A DNA stretch of 64,000 nt, taken from assembly GCF_029080175.1 (NCBI RefSeq), contig NZ_JARFJC010000008.1; one strand, written 5' to 3'. A program made the translations under genes and the position numbers. Below the pieces are notes generated by a model. The model did not search any database, was not told where the DNA came from, and worked only from the letters and a program-made list of their open reading frames with translations. Below are positions 37,101 through 47,100 of this stretch, one piece after another (position 1 is the first letter of the stretch; each line of letters starts with the position of its first letter). The stretch is from Luteipulveratus flavus (GTDB lineage: Bacteria; Actinomycetota; Actinomycetes; Actinomycetales; Dermatophilaceae).

Positions 37101-38273
37101 GTGAGCGGCGCCGGCCCGTCACGCACGGTACTGATCGCTCACCCGTCGGCGGACGTCTACGGCGCCGATCTGCAGATGCTGCAGAGCATCTCGGGACTGA
37201 CCGGTCGCGGTTGGCGGGTCGTGGTGGCCGTGCCGGACGACGGCCCGCTGGTCGAGCGCATCGTCGCGGCCGGCGGTGAGGTCCGCACGGTGGACTTCCC
37301 CGTGCTGCGCCGGGCCAGCGCGTCACCGGGCGGTCTCGTCCGGCTGAGCGCGAGCGTCGCCAGGACTCATCGCGTGCTGCGGCGGACGATCCGCGAGACG
37401 TCGGCCGACGTCGTGTACGCCAACACCGTCACCGTGCCGTGGTGGTTGCTCGCCGCCCGGACGTCGCGTACCCCGAGCCTGTGCCACGTCCACGAGGCCG
37501 AGCGCAGCGACCCGCGGGCCGTCCGCACCGTCCTCACCGCGCCGCTCCTGCTGGCCGACCGGGTGATCCTCAACAGCCAGTCCAGCCTGCGGACCGCGGC
37601 CGAGGCGGTCCCGCGCGTGCGGCGTCGCGGGCACGTCGTCCACAACGGGGTGCCCGCCCCGGTCGAGCCGCCGATGGACGGGGTCCCGACGCCGGGCCGG
37701 GTCCGGCTCGTGGTGATCTCTCGTCTCTCCCCCCGCAAGAGCTGCGCCGACGCGATCCGCGCGATCGGGCTGCTGCGCGCGGCAGGCGTACCCGCCGAGC
37801 TGGACGTCTACGGCACGGTCTTCCCGGGCTACGAGTGGTACGCCGAGGAGCTGCGCGCGCTGATCAACGAGCTCGGGCTTATCGACTCGGTCCGCCTCCG
37901 CGGGTACGTCAGCCCGGTGTGGGCAGCCCTGGCGGAGGCGCACGTCCTGCTCGCGCCGTCCTCGCGCGAGTCGTTCGGCAACGTCGTCGTGGAGGCGCAG
38001 CTCGCGCGCCGCCCGGTGGTGGCGGCCGCAGGCGGCGGCCACCTGGAGACCGTCGAGGACGGACGTACCGGACTGCTGGTCGAGCCGGGCGACCCGGCCG
38101 CGCTCGCCGCCGCCGTACGCCGGCTCGTCGACGACCCGGCCCTCGTCGCCTCGCTCGTCGAGACCGCCGAACGCCAGGCGCACGAACGGTTCTCGGTCGA
38201 GCAGTACGCCGACCGGCTGGACGAGGTGGTCGCGGCGCTCGCGGCCGGCCCCTCGCGGCGGGTCACGCGGTGA
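37101..38273 (+). CDS. Glycosyltransferase family 4 (GT-B)
   Basis: 390 residues from GTG 37101. The acceptor domain starts VLIAHPSADVYGADLQML and VHNGV follows at about 180. The second domain starts LVVISRLSPRKSCADA, and the donor motif ESFGNVVVE is a clean E-x7-E. It is 28 bases downstream of the BY-kinase and overlaps the acyltransferase by four bases, making a three-gene operon for one decoration step. Donor unknown. Confidence 0.87.
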   Translation: MSGAGPSRTVLIAHPSADVYGADLQMLQSISGLTGRGWRVVVAVPDDGPLVERIVAAGGEVRTVDFPVLRRASASPGGLVRLSASVARTHRVLRRTIRETSADVVYANTVTVPWWLLAARTSRTPSLCHVHEAERSDPRAVRTVLTAPLLLADRVILNSQSSLRTAAEAVPRVRRRGHVVHNGVPAPVEPPMDGVPTPGRVRLVVISRLSPRKSCADAIRAIGLLRAAGVPAELDVYGTVFPGYEWYAEELRALINELGLIDSVRLRGYVSPVWAALAEAHVLLAPSSRESFGNVVVEAQLARRPVVAAAGGGHLETVEDGRTGLLVEPGDPAALAAAVRRLVDDPALVASLVETAERQAHERFSVEQYADRLDEVVAALAAGPSRRVTR

Positions 38274-38833
38274 GCCGCAGGACGGCTGCCCTCCGGCTCG
38301 CGCGGGACGGCGACTTCCGACGGGCGACCGCGCGCAAGGTCGCGCAGCGGGGCCGGGCATCGGTGCGGGGGAGTGCCGGCGCGCGGATCGGTACCGGTGT
38401 ACGGCTGACCGGCCCCGGCGAGTACCTGCTGCGCCGCGGCTCGCTGATCCACGACAGGGTGCAGGCGTTCGTCGCCGATGGCGCGGTCCTGGAGCTCGCA
38501 CCGCGCTCGGCCATCGGCGCCCGGTCGGTGGTCAACGTCGCCACGCGCGTGACCATCGGCGCCGGCACCCAGGTGTCCTGGCAGTGCCAGATCCTCGACA
38601 CCGACTTTCACGAGATCCGCGACGAGGACGGCCGCGCCGGGCCGGTCAGCGCACCGGTGACGATCGGCGAGCACGTCCTGATCGGTACCGGCGCGATCAT
38701 CCTCAAGGGCGTGACAATCGGCGACCACGCCGTGGTCGGAGCCGGCTCGGTCGTGAGCGGGGACGTTCCGGCGTACGCGATCGTGGCAGGCAACCCGGCC
38801 CGCGTCGTCGGACGCACCTCCGGCTGGTCCTGA
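38270..38833 (+). CDS. Hexapeptide-repeat acyltransferase (left-handed beta helix)
   Basis: 187 residues. A basic N-terminal region precedes repeated I-G-x4 turns (IGARSVVNVATRVTIGAG, VTIGEHVLIGTGAIILKG, VTIGDHAVVGAG). It ends with the family signature VPAYAIVAGNPARVV. The catalytic His is probably that of ILDTDFHEI. Enzymes of this type put acetyl or another acyl group on a sugar hydroxyl or amine from acyl-CoA. GTG 38270 overlaps the GT stop. It probably acetylates the sugar added by its neighbour. Confidence 0.86.
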   Translation: MSRRTAALRLARDGDFRRATARKVAQRGRASVRGSAGARIGTGVRLTGPGEYLLRRGSLIHDRVQAFVADGAVLELAPRSAIGARSVVNVATRVTIGAGTQVSWQCQILDTDFHEIRDEDGRAGPVSAPVTIGEHVLIGTGAIILKGVTIGDHAVVGAGSVVSGDVPAYAIVAGNPARVVGRTSGWS

Positions 38834-38839
38834 TCGCGG

Positions 38840-40048
38840 TCACCCGTGCCCTCGCAGCTCGCCGTCGCGAGCGATGAGTCCGGTGGGCACGGGCAGCAGC
38901 TCGGGCTGGACGAGAGGACTGCCGGTGCCCATGACCACGATGCGCTCGTCGCAGGCGACCCACCCGCGGTCGGCCAGCACCCGCGCCGCGTGCACCGCGA
39001 CCGCTCCCTCGGGCGACAGCAGCAGGCCGTCGCCGCAGGCGCACTCGTCCCGGGTGGCGAGGGCGTCCTCGTCGTCCACCGCGACCGCGGTCCCGCCGCC
39101 CGCCCGCAGGGCGCGGAGCACCTGCCGGCCGCCGAGCGGGCCGGCGACCGTGATGCCGTACGCGATCGTCTCGGGGTTCGGGAAGGGCTCGACGTCGTCC
39201 GCGCCGCGCTCGAACGCGTCGACGACCGGGGCGCAGCCGGAGGACTGGGCGGCGACGAACCGGGTCGTCGGCCCGGTGAGCCAGCCCAGCTCACGCAGCT
39301 CGGCGAACGCCTTGGCGATGCCGATGAGGCCGACCCCGCCGCCGGTGGGGTAGACGACCACCTCCGGTGCGCGCCACCCCAGCTGCTCGGCGATCTCCAG
39401 CCCCATCGTCTTCTTTCCCTCGACGCGGTAGGGCTCCTTGAGCGTCGACACGTCGAACCAGTCGCGGGCCGCAGCAGCACGACCGACCAGTCGCCCCGCG
39501 TCCCCGATGAGACCGTCGACGACCTGGACGTCGGCGCCCGCGGCTCGTGCCTCGCGGTGGGTGACGGCGGGCGCGGTGGCGGGCACCGCGACGGTGACGT
39601 CGAGGCCGTGCCGGCGTCCGTACGCAGCCCACGCCGCGCCAGCGTTGCCGTTGGTCGGCAGGGCCACGTGGGTGGCACCGAGCTCGGCCGCGCGGGCAGC
39701 GCCCACGGCCGCGCCCCGAGCCTTGAAGCTGCCGGTCGGGTTGAGGCCCTCGTCCTTGACGACCAGACCCCTCAGCCCCAGCGACGGCAGGTTCAGCAGC
39801 GGCGTCTCGCCCTCGCCGAGGGTCAGGCGGCGCGCCTCGTCGCGTACCGGGAGCAGCTCGGCCCATCGCCAGATGCCGCGAGGACGACGCGCGATCTCGT
39901 CTGGTGTGACCGTGACGCCTTCCAGGTCGTAGCGCGCGAGCAGCGGTCCGCCGCACTCGCACAGGTTCTGCAGGCGGTCGGCGTCGTGCTCGCGGCCGCA
40001 GTCGGAGCACTCGAGATGAGTCAGGGCGCTGCGCACCCGGCCCAGCAT
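38840..40048 (-). CDS. thrC: Threonine synthase
   Basis: 402 residues. An N-terminal zinc ribbon (Cys14, Cys17, Cys30, Cys32) precedes a fold-type II PLP enzyme with Schiff-base Lys109 in NPTGSFKARG, PTNGNAG as substrate-binding loop, and the glycine-rich phosphate loop PTGGGVGLIG. It would convert O-phosphohomoserine to threonine. The zinc-ribbon form is common among thrC paralogues and also in diaminopropionate-type or related lyase/synthase proteins, so the substrate is not certain. It lies convergent to the acyltransferase inside the polysaccharide locus rather than beside hom and thrB, suggesting it is a second copy or was recruited here. Confidence 0.75.
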   Translation of the reverse strand: MLGRVRSALTHLECSDCGREHDADRLQNLCECGGPLLARYDLEGVTVTPDEIARRPRGIWRWAELLPVRDEARRLTLGEGETPLLNLPSLGLRGLVVKDEGLNPTGSFKARGAAVGAARAAELGATHVALPTNGNAGAAWAAYGRRHGLDVTVAVPATAPAVTHREARAAGADVQVVDGLIGDAGRLVGRAAAARDWFDVSTLKEPYRVEGKKTMGLEIAEQLGWRAPEVVVYPTGGGVGLIGIAKAFAELRELGWLTGPTTRFVAAQSSGCAPVVDAFERGADDVEPFPNPETIAYGITVAGPLGGRQVLRALRAGGGTAVAVDDEDALATRDECACGDGLLLSPEGAVAVHAARVLADRGWVACDERIVVMGTGSPLVQPELLPVPTGLIARDGELRGHG

Positions 40049-40212
40049 GCCTCAACGCCCCGACACGGGGGCGTCCCTACGGACGTCGGGCGACGCTTCG
40101 GCTGATGAGTCGAACGCAGGCCCGAGGGTCCTCCAGGGACGGCAGGTGCGCGTGGCCCGGGAGGAGGACGTGCTCGAGAGTCAAGCACCAACGTCCTGCC
40201 TGGCCCCTGCCA

Positions 40213-41421
40213 TCACCTGCACTTCGCGAGGGCGTCGGCGTACCACTGCGAGACCAGAGCGGGCAGCCGGTCGGCGGCCCAGCGCCGGTGCGGCTCACCA
40301 CCGCGCGCGGCGGCTTCCAGCACGGCCCGGGCCAGCGCCGCCACGACGTCACGGGACGGGCGTACAGCGTGAGCGTTCGGCCCGGCCAGCACGGGCGGCC
40401 CCCCGATGTCGAGGCACACCACCGGGCAACCGGCCGAGCTGGCCTCGCCCACGGCCCAGCCGGCCGAGTCGTGCATGGACGGGAAGAGCATCACCTGGGC
40501 GCGCCGGTACGCCTCCAGCACCTCAGCGCGCGGGCGGTGGCCGTGGAAAGTCACGCGATCCGCGACCCCGAGCGATCCGGCGTACGCCCGCAGCGAGGGC
40601 TCCAGCGGACCGGTGCCGTAGATCTCCAGCCGCCAGCCCTCCAACGCGGGCTCGGCGATCGTCGCAATGGCCAGCCGCGCGCCCTTCCACGGGATCAGCC
40701 GGCCGACGAACACAGCCAGTCCCGGCTCGCGCTCGGCCGCGACCCCGCCCGCGTACTCCGTGTCCTCGAACGCGGCGTTCGGCTCGACGACGGTCCGTCG
40801 CGCCCGGCGGAACCGGCGTGCGACATCGCCGTTCTGCGCGACGACCAGCGACGCTCGGCGGGCGACCCGGTCGGTGAACGCGCGCCGGAAGGCCTCGCTC
40901 GCCGTCGTCCGGACCACCTCCGTCGCGACCGCGCGCGGCCCCAGCCAGCGAGCCAGCCGCCATGGCGCAGCGGTCGCGCCACCGACCGGACCCCAGACCA
41001 GCGGTACGTCCTTCAGCGCCGCGACCCCACAGGGCAGCCAGTCGTTGGCGAACGTCACGTGGTGGGCGACGTCGAACCGGTGCATCGCGTGCAGCTCGCG
41101 GGCCACGGAGGCCAGCTCGCGCTGCCACCAGGAGTAGTACCAGTACAGGTCGAAGCCGCGCTTCTTGTGCCGCAGCACCCGGGCCGGCAAGTCGTGGTAG
41201 CGCACGGTCAGGTGCGCCGCCGTCTCCGGGTCGTCGGCGAGCGCGGCTTCCAGCGAGGCCCCGTACACCGGGCGGGTGATCACCCAGACGTCGTGGTCGA
41301 CGGCGGCAGCGCGTGCGAACGCCCATCCCGCACCCGCCTCAGGACCGTGCCCCGGCGCGCAGTGGTACGCGCTGATCAGGACACGTCGTCGCCGGGCGGG
41401 AGGTGGCTCGCCCCCGGTCAC
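40213..41421 (-). CDS. Glycosyltransferase family 4 (GT-B)
   Basis: 402 residues from GTG 41421, overlapping the CDP-alcohol phosphotransferase stop. The start RVLISAYHCAPGHGPEAGAG has the acceptor loop. LVWGPVGGATAAPW is typical of the group that includes exopolysaccharide GTs such as WcaL-like proteins. AVFVGRLIPWKGA opens the donor domain, and DSAGWAVGEASSAGCP replaces the first Glu of E-x7-E with Asp. The 164 bases after it hold no gene. Paired with a phosphotransferase, it may glycosylate a phosphodiester-containing polymer. Confidence 0.85.
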   Translation of the reverse strand: MTGGEPPPARRRRVLISAYHCAPGHGPEAGAGWAFARAAAVDHDVWVITRPVYGASLEAALADDPETAAHLTVRYHDLPARVLRHKKRGFDLYWYYSWWQRELASVARELHAMHRFDVAHHVTFANDWLPCGVAALKDVPLVWGPVGGATAAPWRLARWLGPRAVATEVVRTTASEAFRRAFTDRVARRASLVVAQNGDVARRFRRARRTVVEPNAAFEDTEYAGGVAAEREPGLAVFVGRLIPWKGARLAIATIAEPALEGWRLEIYGTGPLEPSLRAYAGSLGVADRVTFHGHRPRAEVLEAYRRAQVMLFPSMHDSAGWAVGEASSAGCPVVCLDIGGPPVLAGPNAHAVRPSRDVVAALARAVLEAAARGGEPHRRWAADRLPALVSQWYADALAKCR

Positions 41422-42212
41422 ATCGCCTCGGCGCGGGACGCGTCGAGGCGGGCGGCGTCGATGCGGTGCAGCTCGGCGTACCACCGGGCCAGGGCGATCG
41501 CCAGGAGACCGACGTTGACCACGGCGAGCGCCGCGTAGATCCCGACGAACCCGGCGTGCCAGCCCCAGAGCAGGAAGGTCAGGCACAGCACCCCGTAGTC
41601 GTTGGGGATGACCAGCAGCGACCGGAGGACCGACGGCCGCGACGGGTCGGCGGTGACCGGCGGCATCGCCCCGGCGCGACGGCGCAGCTGCTCGGTCAGG
41701 ATGATCGCGAAGAAGAACACCGCGGCCTCGGCGCAGAACGCGATCGGGACGAGCAGCCACCCGTCGCCGAGGTCGAACCCGCGGTACCAGCCGATCAGCA
41801 CCGCGAGGTGCAGAGCCGAGATCTTGAGGCAGTCGACGACATGGTCGAGCCACTCGCCCGACATGCTGCCGGTCCCGGTCAGCCGGGCCAGCTGTCCGTC
41901 GGCGGCGTCGAGGGCGTAGCCGAGGACGAGCAGCATGGCGACGACCACGCCGGTCGCGAGGGACGGCGGAAGGAGCGCGAGCAGGACGATCCCCGTGAAC
42001 GTCACCGCTGCGCTCACCAGGGTGACCTGGTCAGGGGTTCGACCGAGCTTGAAAGCCGTTGCGGCCAGACGTCGTCCGAGCGGTCGGTTCACCCATCGGG
42101 AGTACGCCGCCGCGCCCCGGTTGCTCTTCTGCGCGCCGGCGAGATGGTCGACGACGTCGCGCCAGGAGTCCTCCCGACCCACGGCCCGCACCCCGGTGCC
42201 CCCCATGTACAT
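41418..42212 (-). CDS. CDP-alcohol phosphatidyltransferase family membrane protein
   Basis: 264 residues with about six membrane segments. The family active site D-x2-DG-x2-AR-x8-G-x3-D-x3-D is intact: DAADGQLAR, then eight residues, then GEWLDHVVD. These enzymes use a CDP-activated alcohol to form a phosphodiester, as in phosphatidylinositol or polyol-phosphate lipid synthesis. The N-terminus is longer and more polar than in PgsA-type enzymes. With the CTP-dependent cytidylyltransferase at 43514-43951 it suggests a CDP-alcohol made and used here to decorate a wall glycan or build a lipid carrier. The alcohol is unknown. Confidence 0.87.
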   Translation of the reverse strand: MYMGGTGVRAVGREDSWRDVVDHLAGAQKSNRGAAAYSRWVNRPLGRRLAATAFKLGRTPDQVTLVSAAVTFTGIVLLALLPPSLATGVVVAMLLVLGYALDAADGQLARLTGTGSMSGEWLDHVVDCLKISALHLAVLIGWYRGFDLGDGWLLVPIAFCAEAAVFFFAIILTEQLRRRAGAMPPVTADPSRPSVLRSLLVIPNDYGVLCLTFLLWGWHAGFVGIYAALAVVNVGLLAIALARWYAELHRIDAARLDASRAEAM

Positions 42213-42325
42213 ACCCCTTCGATCAGTTCACGTCCCGGATGACGCCGGTTCACCTATTGTGGCCTGCTGGGAGAGCAGTGCGCGGCCGGACGCCGCCAAT
42301 CGACAGATCACCGAAGGGGACGGCT
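42213..42325. promoter_or_regulatory. Divergent promoter region, CDP-alcohol phosphotransferase / DUF1972 GT
   Basis: 113 bases between divergent genes. A -10-like TATTGT sits at 42255-42260, and an AAGGGGA Shine-Dalgarno precedes the GTG at 42326. No strong -35 or dyad was recognised. Confidence 0.35.
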
Positions 42326-43546
42326 GTGCACATCGCACTCATCGGGACGCGAGGTGTGCCAGCCCATTACGGCGGGTTCGAGACGGCGGTCGAGGAGGTC
42401 GGTCGCCGCCTGGTGGCACGGGGTCATCGCGTCACCGTGTACTGCCGCGACGACGGCACCGGCGAGCGTCCGCGCACCTACCTGGGGATGGAGCTCGTCC
42501 ACCTGCCGGCGGTGCGGCAGCGCAGCCTGGAGACGTTGAGCCACACCGCGTTGTCGGTCGTCCACCAGGTGGTCAGGGCACGCGCGGACGTGGCCGTCGT
42601 CTTCAACGCTGCCAACTCGATCTTCCTGCCGCTGCTGCGGATCGGGCGTACGCCGGCGGCCACGCACGTCGACGGGCTGGAGTGGCGCCGGGGCAAGTGG
42701 GGGCCGACCGGGCAGCGGTACTACCGGATGGCCGAGTCGCTGTCGGTGCGCTGGTCGGACGCGCTGATCGCCGACGCGGCCGGCATCGCGGACTACTACG
42801 TCGACGAGTTCGGCGCGATGACGCACCAGATCGCCTACGGCGCACCGATTCTCGACCACAGCGGCGCATCCGGCGTCGAGGGGCTCGGCCTCACGTCGCA
42901 CGGGTACCACCTGGTCGTCGCCCGGTTCGAGCCGGAGAACCACGTCGACGTCGCCCTGGAGGGCTACCTCGCGAGCGCCGCGCGACTTCCGCTCGTCGTC
43001 GTCGGCTCGGCGCCGTACCGCAGCGCGCACGTCGAGCGCCTCGAGCGGCTCGCGGCGTCCGACCCGCGCGTCCGGCTGCTCGGCGGCGTCTGGGACCAGG
43101 ACCTGCTCGACCAGCTGTACGCGAACGCCGCCACCTACGTGCACGGCCACTCCGTCGGCGGCACCAACCCCTCCTTGCTGCGCGCGATGGGCGCCGCGGC
43201 GTACACCGTCGCGTACGACGTGATGTTCAACCGCGAGGTGCTCGGGAGGACCGGGCGGTTCTTCGGCGGTGCCGCGGACCTCGCGGTGCTGCTGGAGGCC
43301 TCCGAGCGTCGTCCGGAGGAGATGCGGCGACTCGGCGAGGACGCGCGTCGCCGGGCGGCCGACCGGTACACCTGGGACGACGTGGCGGCGCGCTACGAGA
43401 AGCTGTGCAGCGAGCTGGCCGAGGGCCTCTCCGAACGGCGGCGCCGCAGCGGCCGGCGGTCGGGCGGGTCCCGGCGGCTGCGGGGCGAGCGGCCCGCGGA
43501 GGACCTGGTCGCCTCAGGAGGCGAAGCCGTCCAGCGTGGCGCGTAG
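42326..43546 (+). CDS. Glycosyltransferase with DUF1972 N-terminus (GT4-like)
   Basis: 406 residues from GTG 42326. The start IALIGTRGVPAHYGGFETAV is the DUF1972 signature found in rhamnosyl- and related GTs. HVDGLEWRRGKWG follows near 115, and the donor side shows GSAPYRSAHVERL and GHSVGGTNPSLLRAMG in place of the classical E-x7-E. The C-terminus is a long basic tail (RRRRSGRRSGGSRRLRGERP). The last 33 bases overlap the convergent cytidylyltransferase gene. Family clear, sugar unknown. Confidence 0.86.
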   Translation: MHIALIGTRGVPAHYGGFETAVEEVGRRLVARGHRVTVYCRDDGTGERPRTYLGMELVHLPAVRQRSLETLSHTALSVVHQVVRARADVAVVFNAANSIFLPLLRIGRTPAATHVDGLEWRRGKWGPTGQRYYRMAESLSVRWSDALIADAAGIADYYVDEFGAMTHQIAYGAPILDHSGASGVEGLGLTSHGYHLVVARFEPENHVDVALEGYLASAARLPLVVVGSAPYRSAHVERLERLAASDPRVRLLGGVWDQDLLDQLYANAATYVHGHSVGGTNPSLLRAMGAAAYTVAYDVMFNREVLGRTGRFFGGAADLAVLLEASERRPEEMRRLGEDARRRAADRYTWDDVAARYEKLCSELAEGLSERRRRSGRRSGGSRRLRGERPAEDLVASGGEAVQRGA

Positions 43547-43951
43547 CAGCGTGCTCGAGGTGTGGATCGTGTACGGCAGGTAGCAGACCTCCACGCCGAC
43601 ACCCGCGAAGTCGCGCTCCAGCCGCTCACCCTTCGGCGTGCCACGCCAGTCGTCGCCCTTGAAGATCACGTCGAACGGGTGCAGCCGCCACATCTCCAGC
43701 TTCGTCGCGGCGGACTCGACCACGGCCTCGTCGACGAAGCGGATGTGCTCCACGATCTCCAGGCGCTCACCGAGCGGCACCACCGGCGCGCGACCCTTGG
43801 CCAGGAGCGCCTTCTCGTCCGAGACGACGCCGGCGATCAGGTGGTCGCACCGCTCCCGCGCGCGACGCAGGATGTTGAGGTGGCCGACGTGGAAGAGGTC
43901 GTAGACCCCGGGGGCATAACCCACCCGTCCGACCGAGCCGTGCCGCGTCAT
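43514..43951 (-). CDS. CTP:polyol-/alcohol-phosphate cytidylyltransferase (TagD-like)
   Basis: 145 residues, the usual size for glycerol-3-phosphate cytidylyltransferase. The HxGH nucleotide site is GVYDLFHVGH, the KGDDW element is near 97, and the C-terminal substrate/CTP loop is HTSSTLLR. It makes a CDP-alcohol from CTP and an alcohol phosphate, most likely glycerol phosphate. ATG 43951 is chosen over the upstream in-frame ATG because it puts the HxGH motif at the normal distance. Its natural partner in this window is the CDP-alcohol phosphotransferase at 41418-42212. It closes the surface-glycan locus. Confidence 0.86.
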   Translation of the reverse strand: MTRHGSVGRVGYAPGVYDLFHVGHLNILRRARERCDHLIAGVVSDEKALLAKGRAPVVPLGERLEIVEHIRFVDEAVVESAATKLEMWRLHPFDVIFKGDDWRGTPKGERLERDFAGVGVEVCYLPYTIHTSSTLLRATLDGFAS

Positions 43952-44157
43952 CCTGATCCACCCCTGTCCCCTGAACGACCGCACCGGCCGGCCGCCATGC
44001 TAGGGCAAGCGCTCACCCCGGCAGGCGGTATCGCACAGACCGGCGGAGGGCGCCGCAGGCTCGGCCCGGTACGGATGTCGGAGCGCTCTGGCACCATGGA
44101 GACACCCCCTCCGATTCATCGGTGCGGGGTCGTTGTGCTGTCCAAGGAGATCTCGCC

Positions 44158-47100
44158 GTGACCCTCACGCCCCTGCTCGACGTCCTGGTGGCCGACCCCG
44201 CGGTCCGCCGCGTCCTCGACCTCGTCGGTACGGCCTCGGTCGTCGACGTGGCCGCGGCGCCCGGTGCCCGTGGGCCGCTCATCGCCGCTGTCGTCGACCG
44301 TGCCGAGCGGCCGGTGCCGGTGCTCGCGGTGACTGCCACCGGCCGGGAGTCGCAGGACCTCGCGGCCGCGCTGCGCTGCTTCCTGCCGCCGGAGTCCATC
44401 GCCGAGTTCCCGAGCTGGGAGACGTTGCCCCACGAGCGGCTGAGTCCGCGCAGCGACACCGTCGGACGGCGGCTCGCGGTGCTGCGTCGCCTCGCCCACC
44501 CGGACGCCCACGACGCCACGCACGGTGAGCTCAAGGTCGTCATCGCCTCGGTGCGCGCGCTCCTGCAGCCGATCGCCAAGGGTCTGGGCGACCTGGAGCC
44601 GGTGGCGCTGAAGGTGGGCGACGAGCGTCCGCTGGAGGACATCGTCGAGGCGCTCGCGGCCGCCGCGTACACCCGGACCGACATGGTGGAGAGGCGCGGC
44701 GAGTTCGCCGTCCGGGGTGGCATCCTCGACGTCTTCCCGCCGACCGAGGAGCACCCGCTGCGGGTCGAGCTGTGGGGCGACACCGTCGAGGAGATCCGGT
44801 GGTTCAAGGTCGCCGACCAGCGCTCGATCGGGGTCGGCGACCGTGCGGGCGCCGGCGAGGACCGGGGTGTCGCCGAGCACGGTCTGTGGGCACCGCCGTG
44901 CCGTGAGCTGCTGCTGACCGACCAGGTCCGACTGCGGGCCGCCGAGCTCGCGGAGCAGCTGCCCGGCGTCGCCGACCTGCTGCACAAGGTGGCCGAGGGC
45001 ATCGCCGTCGAGGGCATGGAGTCGCTCGGCCCGGCGCTGCTCGACGAGGGCATGGAGACCCTCGTCGACGTGCTGCCCGAGCGCACCCACATCGTCCTGA
45101 GCGACCCCGAGCGCGTCCGCACCCGGGCGCACGACCTCGTCGCGACCAGCGCCGAGTTTCTCGAGGCGTCCTGGGCCAACGCAGCGGCCGGCAACGTCGT
45201 CCCGATCGACCTGCAGAGCGTGCTCGGTGCGGCGTCGTACTGGACCCTGTCCGACACCCGGGAGCACGCGATCGAGCGCGGCCACCCGTGGTGGTCACTG
45301 TCCTCGTTCGCCAGCGACGAGGACCTCGCCGAGTTCGTCGAGGACGAGCTGCCCGGCGAACGGGTGACGGTCGCGACCGAGGAGGTCCCCGCGTACCGCT
45401 CCAACACCGAGGCCGCCGTCGGCGACCTGCGCGACTGGGTACGCGCGGGCCGGCGCGTCCTCGTCGTCACCGAGGGCCCGGGTCTGGCGCAGCGCGTGAC
45501 CGAGGTGCTGCACGACAACGACGTGTCCGCACACTCCCTGGACGCCCTCGCGCCCGGCGCGGTCGAGATCACGACCGGCTCGCTCGGTCACGGTTTCGCG
45601 CTGCCGTCCAGCGACCTCGTCGTGCTCACCGAGTCCGACCTGACCGGTGCCGCCGCGTCCGCCGGCGGCAGCACCAAGGACATGCGCAAGATGCCGTCGC
45701 GGCGGCGCAAGGTCGTCGACCCGCTGCAGCTGCGTCCGGGTGACTTCGTCGTCCACGAGCAGCACGGTGTCGGCAAGTTCGTGGAGATGATGCAGCGCAC
45801 CGTCGGCGGTGCGACCCGCGAGTACCTCGTGCTCGAGTACGCCCCGTCCAAGCGCGGCCAGCCCGGCGACCGGCTCTTCGTGCCCACCGACCAGCTCGAC
45901 CAGGTCACCCGGTACGTCGGCGGCGAGATGCCCAACCTCAACAAGATGGGCGGCTCGGACTGGCAGACCACCAAGTCGCGCGCCCGTCGTCACGTCCGCC
46001 AGATCGCCGGCGAGCTCATCCAGCTGTACTCCGCGCGGATGGCCACGCCGGGTCACGCCTTCCCGCCGGACACCCCGTGGCAGCGCGAGCTCGAGGACGC
46101 CTTCGCCTACATCGAGACCCCCGACCAGCTCTCGTCCATCGACGAGGTCAAGGCCGACATGGAGAAGACCGTCCCGATGGACCGGCTGATCTGCGGTGAC
46201 GTCGGGTACGGCAAGACCGAGATCGCGGTGCGCGCGGCGTTCAAGGCGGTCCAGGACGGCAAGCAGGTCGCCGTGCTCGTCCCGACGACGCTGCTGGTCA
46301 AGCAGCACCAGCAGACGTTCTCCGAGCGGTACGCCGGGTTCCCGGTCGTGGTGAAGTCGCTGTCCCGGTTCCAGAGCGACAGCCAGGCCCGCGAGGTCAT
46401 CGACGGCCTGGCCGACGGCAGCGTCGACCTGGTCATCGGCACCCACCGCCTGCTGTCCAAGGAGATCCGGTTCAAGGACCTCGGTCTGGTGGTGGTCGAC
46501 GAGGAGCAGCGCTTCGGCGTCGAGCACAAGGAGCAGCTCAAGCAGCTGCGGACGGCGGTCGACGTCCTGGCGATGTCGGCGACGCCGATCCCGCGCACCC
46601 TGGAGATGGCCGTCACCGGCATCCGGGAGATGTCCACGCTGGCGACGCCTCCGGAGGAGCGGCACCCGGTCCTGACCTTCGTCGGCGGGTACGACGAGAA
46701 GCAGATCACCGCCGCGATCCGACGCGAGCTGATGCGCGAGGGTCAGGTCTTCTTCGTCCACAACAAGGTGCAGTCGATCGAGAAGACCGCGTCCCGGCTG
46801 CGCGAGCTCGTGCCCGAGGCCCGGATCGCCACGGCGCACGGCAAGATGAGCGAGCACCGCCTGGAAGAGGTCGTCGTCGACTTCTGGGAGCGACGCTCGG
46901 ACGTGCTGGTCTGCACGACGATCGTCGAGACCGGCCTGGACATCTCCAACGCCAACACCCTGATCGTCGAGCGTTCCGACGTCCTCGGCCTCTCCCAGCT
47001 GCACCAGCTGCGCGGCCGGGTCGGCCGTGGCCGCGACCGGGCGTACGCCTACTTCCTCTTCCCGCCGGACAAGCCGCTCACCGAGACCGCGCACGACCGG

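Noticed and set aside
40049..40212. Possible small gene upstream of the threonine synthase gene
   Set aside because: The only frames here extend into the neighbouring GT gene and lack a plausible start or motif; treated as spacer with small hairpins such as CGCCCC/GGGGCG.
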